A stretch of DNA of 10,740 nt from Gammaproteobacteria bacterium (GTDB taxonomy: Bacteria > Pseudomonadota > Gammaproteobacteria > Pseudomonadales > Oleiphilaceae): positions 1 to 10,740 of the forward strand of contig RFIV01000003.1 in the NCBI GenBank assembly GCA_003695085.1, in the 5' to 3' direction. A program made the translations under genes and the position numbers. Shown here in pieces: positions 1-5,510 of the stretch (within the stretch, counting starts at the first letter, position 1; every line of letters begins with the position of its first letter). The notes under the pieces were generated by a model that saw only the letters and a list, made by a program, of their open reading frames with translations, had not been told where the DNA came from and did no database searches.

Positions 1-59
1 CGCACGCGGCGTGCTGGTTCCAGTGTTTCAATTTTATATCGGTCCTGGCGGTGAAGTGA
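1..59 (+). CDS. cmoA: CmoA, carboxy-S-adenosyl-L-methionine synthase (3' end only)
   Basis: Only the last 18 codons and the stop are present, read in the frame that starts at base 3. They encode HAACWFQCFNFISVLAVK followed by TGA at 57-59. The WFQCFNF motif followed by a short hydrophobic tail ending in K is the typical C-terminus of CmoA. This SAM-fold enzyme makes carboxy-SAM from SAM and prephenate, and CmoB uses the product. The stop codon shares its last A with the ATG of the next gene (TGATG), so cmoA and cmoB are translationally coupled, as expected for this pair. The call rests on a short segment but is supported by both the motif and the neighbour. Confidence 0.85.
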   Translation, partial: HAACWFQCFNFISVLAVK

Positions 60-1033
60 TGTTTGACTTCGAGAGCTTCTTTCAGGCGCTTTCCCGCACC
101 CCCATGGCCCGCTTCGAGGCGGACCTTCGCACAGCACTGAAAGCACAGTATTACGAGCGCCTCAATGGCGACACCCCTAGATGGCAAGACGGCTTCAATC
201 AATTGCCGGATCTTGAAGAGGTGACCGTGAACACGGCCTCGGATGCCATCACCCTGCGCAGTGCACAGCCTTTGACCGACCGCCAGATGCAAGCGCTGGA
301 AACCGCCTTGCGCTCGATGATGCCCTGGCGCAAGGGGCCCTTCGACTTCTTTGGTACCTTTGTGGACACCGAATGGCGTTCGGACTGGAAATGGCACCGC
401 ATTCAACCCTGGCTGCCCGAGTTGAACGGATTGAGCGTGCTGGATGTCGGCTGCGGCAGCGGGTACCACTGCTGGCGCCTGCATGGAGAAGGCGCCCGGC
501 TGGTTGTTGGTGCCGACCCATCGCAAAAGTTTCTCTACCAGTTTCAGGCCGTCAAGCGCTACCTGCCAGATGAACCGGTATTTTATCTCCCTCTCAAGTC
601 GGAGGACCTGCCGCCTTTTGGTGCCTTTGATCTGGTGCTGTCAATGGGCGTCATTTACCATCGCCGATCGCCTTTCGATCATCTGGATGAACTGAAATCC
701 TTCCTCCGCCCGGGTGGTACGCTGCTGCTGGAAACCATTGTTGTGGATGGTGATGCCAATACCATTCTGACGCCCGAAGACCGCTATGCGCAAATGCGCA
801 ATGTCTGGTGCATCCCCTCCCCTGCCGCCGCGGAGCGCTGGCTCCGACGCACAGGCTGGCAGGACATCCGCACGGTAGATGTTTCAGTCACTTCGCTGGA
901 GGAACAGCGGCAAACGGACTGGATGCGCTTCCACTCACTGAAGGAATTCCTCGCCCCCTCGAATCCGGCGCGTACGGTAGAGGGTTATCCTGCTCCGAAA
1001 CGGGCGGTGATTCTGGCGCGCAAACCCGGTTGA
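59..1033 (+). CDS. cmoB: CmoB, tRNA U34 carboxymethyltransferase
   Basis: CmoB transfers the carboxymethyl group of carboxy-SAM to 5-hydroxyuridine at the wobble position, giving cmo5U34 in tRNAs that read NNU, NNA and NNG codons. From ATG 59 the protein has 324 residues, close to the E. coli enzyme (323). The open frame runs back to a GTG at 11, but ATG 59 overlaps the cmoA stop and begins with the family-like MFDFESFF. Visible signatures are RKGPFDFFGT near residue 91, DTEWRSDWKW near 103, the SAM-type loop VLDVGCGSGYH at 127-137, SMGVIYHRRSP near 195, DRYAQMRNVW near 241 and the C-terminal VEGYPAPKRAVILARKP. The substrate-contacting Lys (RKGPF) and Arg (PKRA) are present. It is cotranscribed with cmoA, and its stop abuts the stop of cmoM on the other strand. 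Confidence 0.97.
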   Translation: MFDFESFFQALSRTPMARFEADLRTALKAQYYERLNGDTPRWQDGFNQLPDLEEVTVNTASDAITLRSAQPLTDRQMQALETALRSMMPWRKGPFDFFGTFVDTEWRSDWKWHRIQPWLPELNGLSVLDVGCGSGYHCWRLHGEGARLVVGADPSQKFLYQFQAVKRYLPDEPVFYLPLKSEDLPPFGAFDLVLSMGVIYHRRSPFDHLDELKSFLRPGGTLLLETIVVDGDANTILTPEDRYAQMRNVWCIPSPAAAERWLRRTGWQDIRTVDVSVTSLEEQRQTDWMRFHSLKEFLAPSNPARTVEGYPAPKRAVILARKPG

Positions 1034-1801
1034 TCAGAGGGGCTTGCGAAACACCATGTGTTGGTAGCTGGCCAACTGCCGGTAGGGGTCCATGCGGGAA
1101 AACCTCGCCTCCAGCCGGCAAATATCCTCTTCTTCGAGCGTCGGCCGCACATGCCGTGGAATGAAGTCGTAAAAGGTGCGCAGACCGGACCAGACTGCCA
1201 TCTCCATGCCCAACGTTTCAAACTGCTGTTGAAGTTGCACGGGGTCGAAGGCGTGACGCGGGGTGAGGCCGCCCTGCATGCCACTGAAGTCACCGCTTTC
1301 CACTTTGCGCAGATTGCCCTTGGCCAGATTGCGCATGACGATGCCATGCCGGTTGTAGAAGGCCACGGACAACCATCCGCCCGGCCGCACCGCTCGCACC
1401 AGCGAGGGCAAAACCTGCCCGGGTGAGTTCAGCCACTCCAGTACGGCATGCACCAATACCAGGTCGTGAGCCGCCATGTCCCGAGAAATCGCCTCCCAGG
1501 AGGCCATTTCAAAATGCACACGCGCATCCGGTGCAAAGCGCTCACGAGCACGCGACATGAGCGCAGCGGACGGCTCAACGACTGTCACCGAACACCCTGA
1601 CCTGGCCAGTTCCGACGAAATACGAGCATCGCCGGCACCGATATCGAGAACCGAGAGCGATTCGGGCACTGCTGTCAGAGCACTCACGCCCAGGGCTTCG
1701 CACAAATCCCGTTGGATACCCTGCAGGCGCAGCTGTCCCTTCAGGCTGCCATATATTTTTCGGGTGAAGGCATCAGCCAGCGAGTCAAAGGGGTTTTGCA
1801 T
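1034..1801 (-). CDS. cmoM: CmoM, tRNA 5-carboxymethoxyuridine methyltransferase
   Basis: CmoM (formerly SmtA) is a SAM-dependent methyltransferase that turns cmo5U34 into its methyl ester, mcmo5U34, in certain tRNAs. The 255-residue product matches the family length (E. coli 261). It shows the N-terminal signature FDSLADAFTRKIYGSLKGQL at residues 5-24, the SAM motif VLDIGAGDA at 51-59, HAVLEWL at 118-124 and FYNRHGIVM at 148-156, all typical of CmoM. ATG 1801 is chosen because homology starts there; the frame stays open upstream to 1942, but that part is miaA antiframe sequence. The start lies inside the 3' end of miaA (17-base overlap), so translation is probably coupled. Its TGA is directly adjacent to the stop of convergent cmoB. 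Grouping with cmoA and cmoB supports the assignment. Confidence 0.93.
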   Translation of the reverse strand: MQNPFDSLADAFTRKIYGSLKGQLRLQGIQRDLCEALGVSALTAVPESLSVLDIGAGDARISSELARSGCSVTVVEPSAALMSRARERFAPDARVHFEMASWEAISRDMAAHDLVLVHAVLEWLNSPGQVLPSLVRAVRPGGWLSVAFYNRHGIVMRNLAKGNLRKVESGDFSGMQGGLTPRHAFDPVQLQQQFETLGMEMAVWSGLRTFYDFIPRHVRPTLEEEDICRLEARFSRMDPYRQLASYQHMVFRKPL

Positions 1802-2696
1802 GGTCGTGTTGTTCCCAGATCGACATGACCTGTTCCGGCGCTGCCGTTGCAGCGTCCAGCCAGTAAATTTCGACTCCGTTTCGCGCCATGCGCCGGTACC
1901 ACTTGTTCTGTTTGCGCGCGTATTCGTATATTGCCGCCTCAAGCTGCTGCATCATATCATTACGATTGAGGGCGCCTGTCAGAAAACGGGTCACGTAGCG
2001 GTATTCCAAGCCGATCATCATCAACCACTCATCCGACACGCCCTGTTGACGCAGTCGGGCCACCTCCTCGACCAGTCCATTTTGCACGCGCTCCAGCAAG
2101 CGTGCCCGAATGCGCTGTCTGAGTTCGCGTCCGGCGCACTGAAGCCCCACCACGCAAATCGGCCCTTCAAACTGAACGACGGGGGCACCGGCGGCCTCCG
2201 CCATCGCGATTTCCAGCGCACGCCGGGTTCGGGTGGCCTCCTCCAGATCAGTGAGGTTGTGTTGCGCGGGCTTGAGCCGCAAGAGTTCAGCCCGCAGGGC
2301 TGCATGATCCAGCCCGTCGAGCCAGCGTCGCTGCGCGTCGCTCAGACGGTTCTCGGTCAGTTGGTAGCGCTCGGCCAGCGCTGATACGTAAAGCCCGGTT
2401 CCGCCGGCGACAATCAACGGCTGGCGGGTCTTCTGGCACCGTGCAAGCACGTGCCTGGCCAGATTGAGAAAATCCCAGAGGCTGAACTCGCACCCCGGCT
2501 CGAGAAGATCCAGTCCCTCGACCGGCAGATTGCCGTATTCTTCGCGATCCTTTCCAGTCCCGATATCCATGCCACGGTAGACCTGCCGCGAGTCGGCAGA
2601 CAGGATGCACGCTCCAGCCCGGCGAGCGACCTCTGCAGCCAGCCGTGTCTTGCCACTGGCTGTCGGTCCGACAATGATCAAGGTACTTTCAGGCAT
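1785..2696 (-). CDS. miaA: MiaA-family tRNA dimethylallyltransferase (divergent type)
   Basis: This family transfers a dimethylallyl group from DMAPP to N6 of A37 in tRNAs that read codons starting with U. From ATG 2696 the product has 303 residues. It shows the P-loop GPTASGKT at 10-17, DSRQVYRGMDIGTGK at 35-49, VAGGTGLYVSAL near 96 and a C-terminal YARKQNKWYRRM near 259. Canonical MiaA has SADSMQVYRGMDIGTAKP, IGYRQ and KRQ-TWFR at the equivalent places. Here they read DSRQVYRGMDIGTGKD, IGLEYRYVTRFL and RKQNKWYRR, so this is a divergent branch that I associate from memory with miaA2-type proteins outside the gammaproteobacteria. A TTG at 2705 is an alternative start. The 5' end overlaps the upstream gene by 8 bases. 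I infer the same reaction, but substrate range could differ. Confidence 0.88.
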   Translation of the reverse strand: MPESTLIIVGPTASGKTRLAAEVARRAGACILSADSRQVYRGMDIGTGKDREEYGNLPVEGLDLLEPGCEFSLWDFLNLARHVLARCQKTRQPLIVAGGTGLYVSALAERYQLTENRLSDAQRRWLDGLDHAALRAELLRLKPAQHNLTDLEEATRTRRALEIAMAEAAGAPVVQFEGPICVVGLQCAGRELRQRIRARLLERVQNGLVEEVARLRQQGVSDEWLMMIGLEYRYVTRFLTGALNRNDMMQQLEAAIYEYARKQNKWYRRMARNGVEIYWLDAATAAPEQVMSIWEQHDHAKPL

Positions 2697-3522
2697 CGGG
2701 AGCAATCGACCACGGAGGCATCAGGGACTCGGGTATCCGAACGTCCCGAAGCTGTCCTTTCCAGGGGTAGATCAGGCGGTATGCCACCAGGTGCAGACCG
2801 TCCGGATGCGCGTTGCCCTCACCGTAACGCGGATCGCCCAGTACTGGCAGCCTCATGTGGGCCAGATGGCGACGCACCTGATGAAAGCGCCCTGTTTCGA
2901 TATCCACTTCCACCAGGGCCGGGTCCTGCTTGATCAGGGGCCGGACATGGCTGACCGAGGACTTGCCATCCAGCGGCTCCTGTACCGTCATCGGCTCAGG
3001 GCAATGCCCTGCCACGCGCGCAAGGTAGAGCTTTCGAACACGCCTGTTCTGGAACAGCTGATTCAATGTCCCTGCCACATGGCGCCTGCGCGCATAAAGC
3101 ATGACGCCCGCAGTCTCGCGGTCAAGGCGGTGCACGACACGCGCATCCGGGTACCCTTGAGTTTGCAACCAGCGCTCCACGCTCAGGTGATCCCCCCAGG
3201 GAGATCCTTGCGAAAGCCACCCCACCGGCTTGTATACCTCCAGAACATCGCCCTGCTCACTGATCAGGACAGGTGTCTGCTCCAGTGTGCAGGCGAGTAT
3301 TTCCGGGTCATGGTTCAGGGCAAGCCGGTCACCTGGCAGAAGGCGGAACGTTGCGCGTCGAAGGCGCTTTTCCGGCTGCCTGCCTCGTTTGAGCAGTACA
3401 GCCCCCTTGTTCATGGCATCCTTGACCCGGCCTTTTGAAAGCCCGGTTTCTTTCGCCAGCCAGTCGGCAGCACAGACCTCAACGTCCAGAACCCACTGCC
3501 ATTGGCGCGCTTCACTCCCCAT
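2689..3522 (-). CDS. RluA-family pseudouridine synthase with S4-like N-terminus
   Basis: This enzyme isomerises uridine to pseudouridine in an RNA; the target (rRNA or tRNA) cannot be told from sequence. From ATG 3522 it has 277 residues. An S4-like RNA-binding segment (AADWLAKETGLSKGRVKDAM) lies at residues 18-37. The catalytic motif HRLDRETAG is at 131-139, with Asp134 as the expected nucleophile, and a later family motif ETGRFHQVRRHLAHM is followed by LGDPRYGEG. The length is shorter than RluC/RluD and closer to TruC. Start choice: GAGG lies six bases before ATG 3522. An in-frame ATG at 3534 is possible, and the frame is open to 3603. The chosen start overlaps rsmC by 11 bases. The placement among RNA-modification genes agrees with its role, but no specific Rlu/Tru name is justified. 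Confidence 0.9.
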   Translation of the reverse strand: MGSEARQWQWVLDVEVCAADWLAKETGLSKGRVKDAMNKGAVLLKRGRQPEKRLRRATFRLLPGDRLALNHDPEILACTLEQTPVLISEQGDVLEVYKPVGWLSQGSPWGDHLSVERWLQTQGYPDARVVHRLDRETAGVMLYARRRHVAGTLNQLFQNRRVRKLYLARVAGHCPEPMTVQEPLDGKSSVSHVRPLIKQDPALVEVDIETGRFHQVRRHLAHMRLPVLGDPRYGEGNAHPDGLHLVAYRLIYPWKGQLRDVRIPESLMPPWSIAPDA

Positions 3523-4525
3523 GGCGTGCCTCATAGACCCTGTAAGCCGGTGTTTCTGCCAGCACTTCAAATGGGCCGACCTCATGTTCGAGCAGATCGG
3601 CATAGGGCAAGAACGCGTTGGCCACCAGTCTGAGCCGTCCGCCCGGTTTCAGGTGTCGGGCGACCTGTTGAAGAAATCGCTCTGTCACGGCCGTGGTCTG
3701 TTTCACGTGCTCATGAAATGGCGGGTTGGTGACGATTGCCTCATAACGCGCATCCACATCTGAAAGCCCGTCCGAGGGCCAGACCGCAGCATCCAGTCCA
3801 TTGAAGGCCAGCGTGTGCCGCGTGCATTCCACGGCCTGCCACTGCACATCCACGGCATCGACGACAAGCCGTTCATCCCGGGCCAATACAACTGTCAGCA
3901 CGCCGGCCCCACAGCCAAAGTCCAGCACCCGGCCCGCTGGCAATGGGTGCTCGGACAATGTCTGCAACAGCAATTGCGACCCTGCATCCAATCGTCCTTC
4001 AGCAAATACACCGGGCAAGGCTGCAACCCTGACAGGCTCACCGCCCCATTCCAGGGTCCATTCTGACAGACCGAGCTGCAGGGCTGGCACGCTCGACGCT
4101 TCCAGCTGCCACACCTGACAGTGCCTCGCCGAATCGATCTTGTGTGCCTGAAGCCCCTGTTTCCTCAACTGCCGAATACTGCCTTCAATACCGGACTTCT
4201 TGTGCCCGAGACAGTGGATGCGCGCATCCGGCAACAGCGTACCCACCAGGTTCTTCAACATCCATAGCCACTCCGTGCGTGACTTCGGGTGCGTCATCAC
4301 GGCGACCTGAAATCCCGAGCCATGTCCGATCAGGCCCCTTGACTCTTCTGGCCCGTAGGCAACACGAACACCCGCCTCCCGCATCTGGCGGGCATGCCCC
4401 CAGTGGCAGGTCATGACGATGTCATCATTGGGGGGGCGCCAACCCTGTGGCGGATTGACCCACAGCGCACGCTTGTCGATCGGATTACGATTGAGCAGAG
4501 CCTCAAAATCTGGTGCCTCAAGCAT
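3512..4525 (-). CDS. rsmC: RsmC, 16S rRNA (guanine-N2) methyltransferase
   Basis: RsmC methylates N2 of G1207 (E. coli numbering) in 16S rRNA during 30S assembly. The 337-residue product is close to E. coli RsmC (343). It has the expected tandem layout. A degenerate N-terminal methyltransferase-like half begins with LLNRNPIDKRALWVNPP near residue 10. The linker motif LPGVFAEGRLDAGSQLLL follows near 170. The C-terminal catalytic half carries the SAM loop VLDFGCGAGVLT at 200-211 and the N2-guanine signature TNPPFHEH at 266-273. VANAFLPYADLLE near 321 is also typical of RsmC. The paralogue RlmG is the main alternative, but the length and these motifs favour RsmC. The ATG shares its A with the TAA stop of the flavin reductase gene upstream (TAATG), and the 3' end overlaps the pseudouridine synthase gene. 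Confidence 0.92.
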   Translation of the reverse strand: MLEAPDFEALLNRNPIDKRALWVNPPQGWRPPNDDIVMTCHWGHARQMREAGVRVAYGPEESRGLIGHGSGFQVAVMTHPKSRTEWLWMLKNLVGTLLPDARIHCLGHKKSGIEGSIRQLRKQGLQAHKIDSARHCQVWQLEASSVPALQLGLSEWTLEWGGEPVRVAALPGVFAEGRLDAGSQLLLQTLSEHPLPAGRVLDFGCGAGVLTVVLARDERLVVDAVDVQWQAVECTRHTLAFNGLDAAVWPSDGLSDVDARYEAIVTNPPFHEHVKQTTAVTERFLQQVARHLKPGGRLRLVANAFLPYADLLEHEVGPFEVLAETPAYRVYEARHGE

Positions 4526-5139
4526 TATTCGGGACGCTCACGTTGCAGGACATCACCAAGCGTTGCATATTCCCTGGCCCCAAGGCGCGCCAGAGGATCC
4601 AGCTCGGTGGCAGACACCTGGCAACGCCCGTTGTCCAATACAGTCACCGCGCTCTCTTTCACATACAAGGTTTCCACGCGTGCAAAGACCAGGGACTGTG
4701 GCACGTCTCCCATGGGCTGAATGGCGTGAACCCGGCATCCGTATGCGACCGGCGCAGCCGCCAGGCGGGGCAGGTCAAACCCTTCGAACGGCAGCGTTTC
4801 AAGGCCCAGCTGATCCACCTCGGATACCTCTGCGGGAAGCGTGGCCGAGCTCTGGTTCAGAGGATCGAGCAGGTCCGCCGAGGCGATGTGGATTACCAGC
4901 GTCCCCGTGCGCTCGGCGTTGCGGACGCTGTCCTTTGGAGACCCATCCGGCTTCTTTCCCGCCGAAAACATCAGCAATGGCGGGGCACTGGATATCGCTG
5001 TAAAGAAGGAAAAAGGCGCCAGATTCAAATGGCCGCTTTCATGCTGCGTCAGCACCCATGCGATGGGGCGCGGGATCAGTGTCTGGGTCAGCCAATGATA
5101 GCGTTGCAGCGGCTTGAGGGATTCAAAATTGACGATCAT
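4525..5139 (-). CDS. Flavin reductase family protein (FMN-binding split barrel)
   Basis: A 204-residue protein of the flavin reductase-like (DIM6/NTAB) superfamily, which bind FMN in a split beta-barrel. The N-terminal part has the family pattern TLIPRPIAWVLTQ at about residues 20-32, then LNLAPFSFFTAISSAPPLLMFS and a GSPKDSVRNAERTGTLVIHI segment; the conserved Pro-Arg-Pro and the AP-S-F-T stretch match typical flavin-binding regions. Start ATG 5139 is well supported by a perfect AGGAGG six bases upstream. The open frame continues to 5292, but no upstream start is as good. No secretion signal is seen, so it is probably cytosolic. It is the first gene of the operon leading to rsmC, the pseudouridine synthase, miaA and cmoM. 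The physiological substrate is unknown, and a link to RNA modification is suggested only by position. Confidence 0.87.
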   Translation of the reverse strand: MIVNFESLKPLQRYHWLTQTLIPRPIAWVLTQHESGHLNLAPFSFFTAISSAPPLLMFSAGKKPDGSPKDSVRNAERTGTLVIHIASADLLDPLNQSSATLPAEVSEVDQLGLETLPFEGFDLPRLAAAPVAYGCRVHAIQPMGDVPQSLVFARVETLYVKESAVTVLDNGRCQVSATELDPLARLGAREYATLGDVLQRERPE

Positions 5140-5145
5140 GACAGG

Positions 5146-5151
5146 CCTCCT
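5146..5151 (-). promoter_or_regulatory. Strong Shine-Dalgarno that fixes the flavin reductase start
   Basis: AGGAGG on the minus strand is followed by the six-base spacer CCTGTC and then ATG at 5139. This perfect anti-16S match decides the start against the longer open frame that reaches 5292. It is the best ribosome binding site in the window, as would suit the first gene of the operon. Confidence 0.85.
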
Positions 5152-5215
5152 GTAGTCGCGCATTGTCGCCGATCCTTCCTGCCGGCTCAAGGCAACGCCC
5201 ACACTTACCCATAAT

Positions 5216-5257
5216 TTGACCAAGGTCATTACACGCAAGCACAGCTCCCCACAAAAT
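5216..5257 (+). promoter_or_regulatory. Putative FNR/ANR-activated promoter of the ccoM-like gene
   Basis: TTGACcaagGTCAT at 5216-5229 is an imperfect dyad close to the FNR/ANR consensus TTGAT-N4-ATCAA; its half-sites pair with each other except at the last base. The hexamer CAAAAT at 5252-5257 (4 of 6 matches to TATAAT) lies about 32 bases from the dyad centre. That is the spacing expected for a class II FNR promoter with the site at about -41.5. Transcription would start near 5264, giving a leader of about 30 bases. Single sites of this kind arise by chance, so the support comes from spacing and from the downstream gene, a candidate cbb3 oxidase subunit. Confidence 0.5.
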
Positions 5258-5280
5258 AGACCCTGTCTTTCACCGATTTT

Positions 5281-5285
5281 GGGAG
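5281..5285 (+). promoter_or_regulatory. Ribosome binding site of the ccoM-like gene
   Basis: GGGAG ends nine bases before ATG 5295. This supports 5295 over the in-frame ATG at 5301, which would lie 15 bases away. Confidence 0.55.
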
Positions 5286-5294
5286 ATCGCAAAT

Positions 5295-5408
5295 ATGTAT
5301 ATGGATCAGGTTGTGATTGCCGGTGTTGCCGTAGTCGTGCTGACCATCGCGTTTTTTGGCGGTGTGTACTACATGATCAAAAAAGACCAGGAAAAGCACC
5401 CGCACTGA
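5295..5408 (+). CDS. ccoM: CcoM-like small subunit of cbb3-type cytochrome c oxidase
   Basis: A 37-codon gene that automatic length cut-offs would miss. The product starts MYMDQVVIAGVAVVV, continues into one hydrophobic helix of about 20 residues (roughly 6-27) with an AFFGGVYYMI end, and closes with a short charged tail KKDQEKHPH. Length, single membrane span, early acidic residue, VVIAGV and AFF-G motifs and the KD after the helix all match what I recall of CcoM. That 37-residue helix was found in the Pseudomonas stutzeri cbb3 oxidase structure and is encoded away from ccoNOQP there. CcoM is thought to help assembly or stability of the complex. A ribosome binding site and an FNR/ANR-like site precede it, as expected for a microaerobic oxidase part. 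Alternatively it is another single-span micro-protein; no database check was possible. Confidence 0.68.
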   Translation: MYMDQVVIAGVAVVVLTIAFFGGVYYMIKKDQEKHPH

Positions 5409-5449
5409 TCCCGGCACGGTTGCGGTAAGTACCTGCTCAGCAGACAAAC

Positions 5450-5478
5450 TGGGCAATTGTCCGCGTGCCGCATATACT
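5450..5478 (+). promoter_or_regulatory. Candidate sigma-70 promoter of the EAL-domain gene
   Basis: TGGGCA at 5450-5455 (4 of 6 matches to TTGACA) and TATACT at 5473-5478 (5 of 6 to TATAAT) are separated by 17 bases. Transcription would start near 5485, about 26 bases before ATG 5511. The site sits in the 102-base gap after the ccoM-like gene and implies that the EAL gene can be transcribed on its own. A 10-base perfect palindrome, CCTGTACAGG at 5481-5490, lies over the predicted start and could be an operator. Confidence 0.45.
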
Positions 5479-5510
5479 TCCCTGTACAGGATGCGAATGC
5501 GGACACGTGG

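Noticed and set aside
1802..1942. N-terminal extension of CmoM to 1942
   Set aside because: The added 47 residues are miaA sequence in another frame and have no counterpart in CmoM proteins.
1476..2384. 302-codon plus-strand open frame opposite cmoM and miaA
   Set aside because: It crosses two well-supported minus-strand genes, has no recognisable motifs and shows low-complexity composition typical of antisense frames in GC-rich DNA.
2605..3438. 277-codon plus-strand open frame opposite the pseudouridine synthase gene
   Set aside because: It lies antisense to a gene with clear catalytic motifs and has no domain of its own.
4513..5214. 233-codon plus-strand open frame opposite the flavin reductase gene
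   Set aside because: The minus-strand gene has a perfect ribosome binding site and family motifs, while this frame has neither.
5457..5510. N-terminal extension of the EAL protein from TTG 5457
   Set aside because: The extra 18 residues would precede an ordinary signal peptide, and the TTG lies upstream of the likely -10 element.
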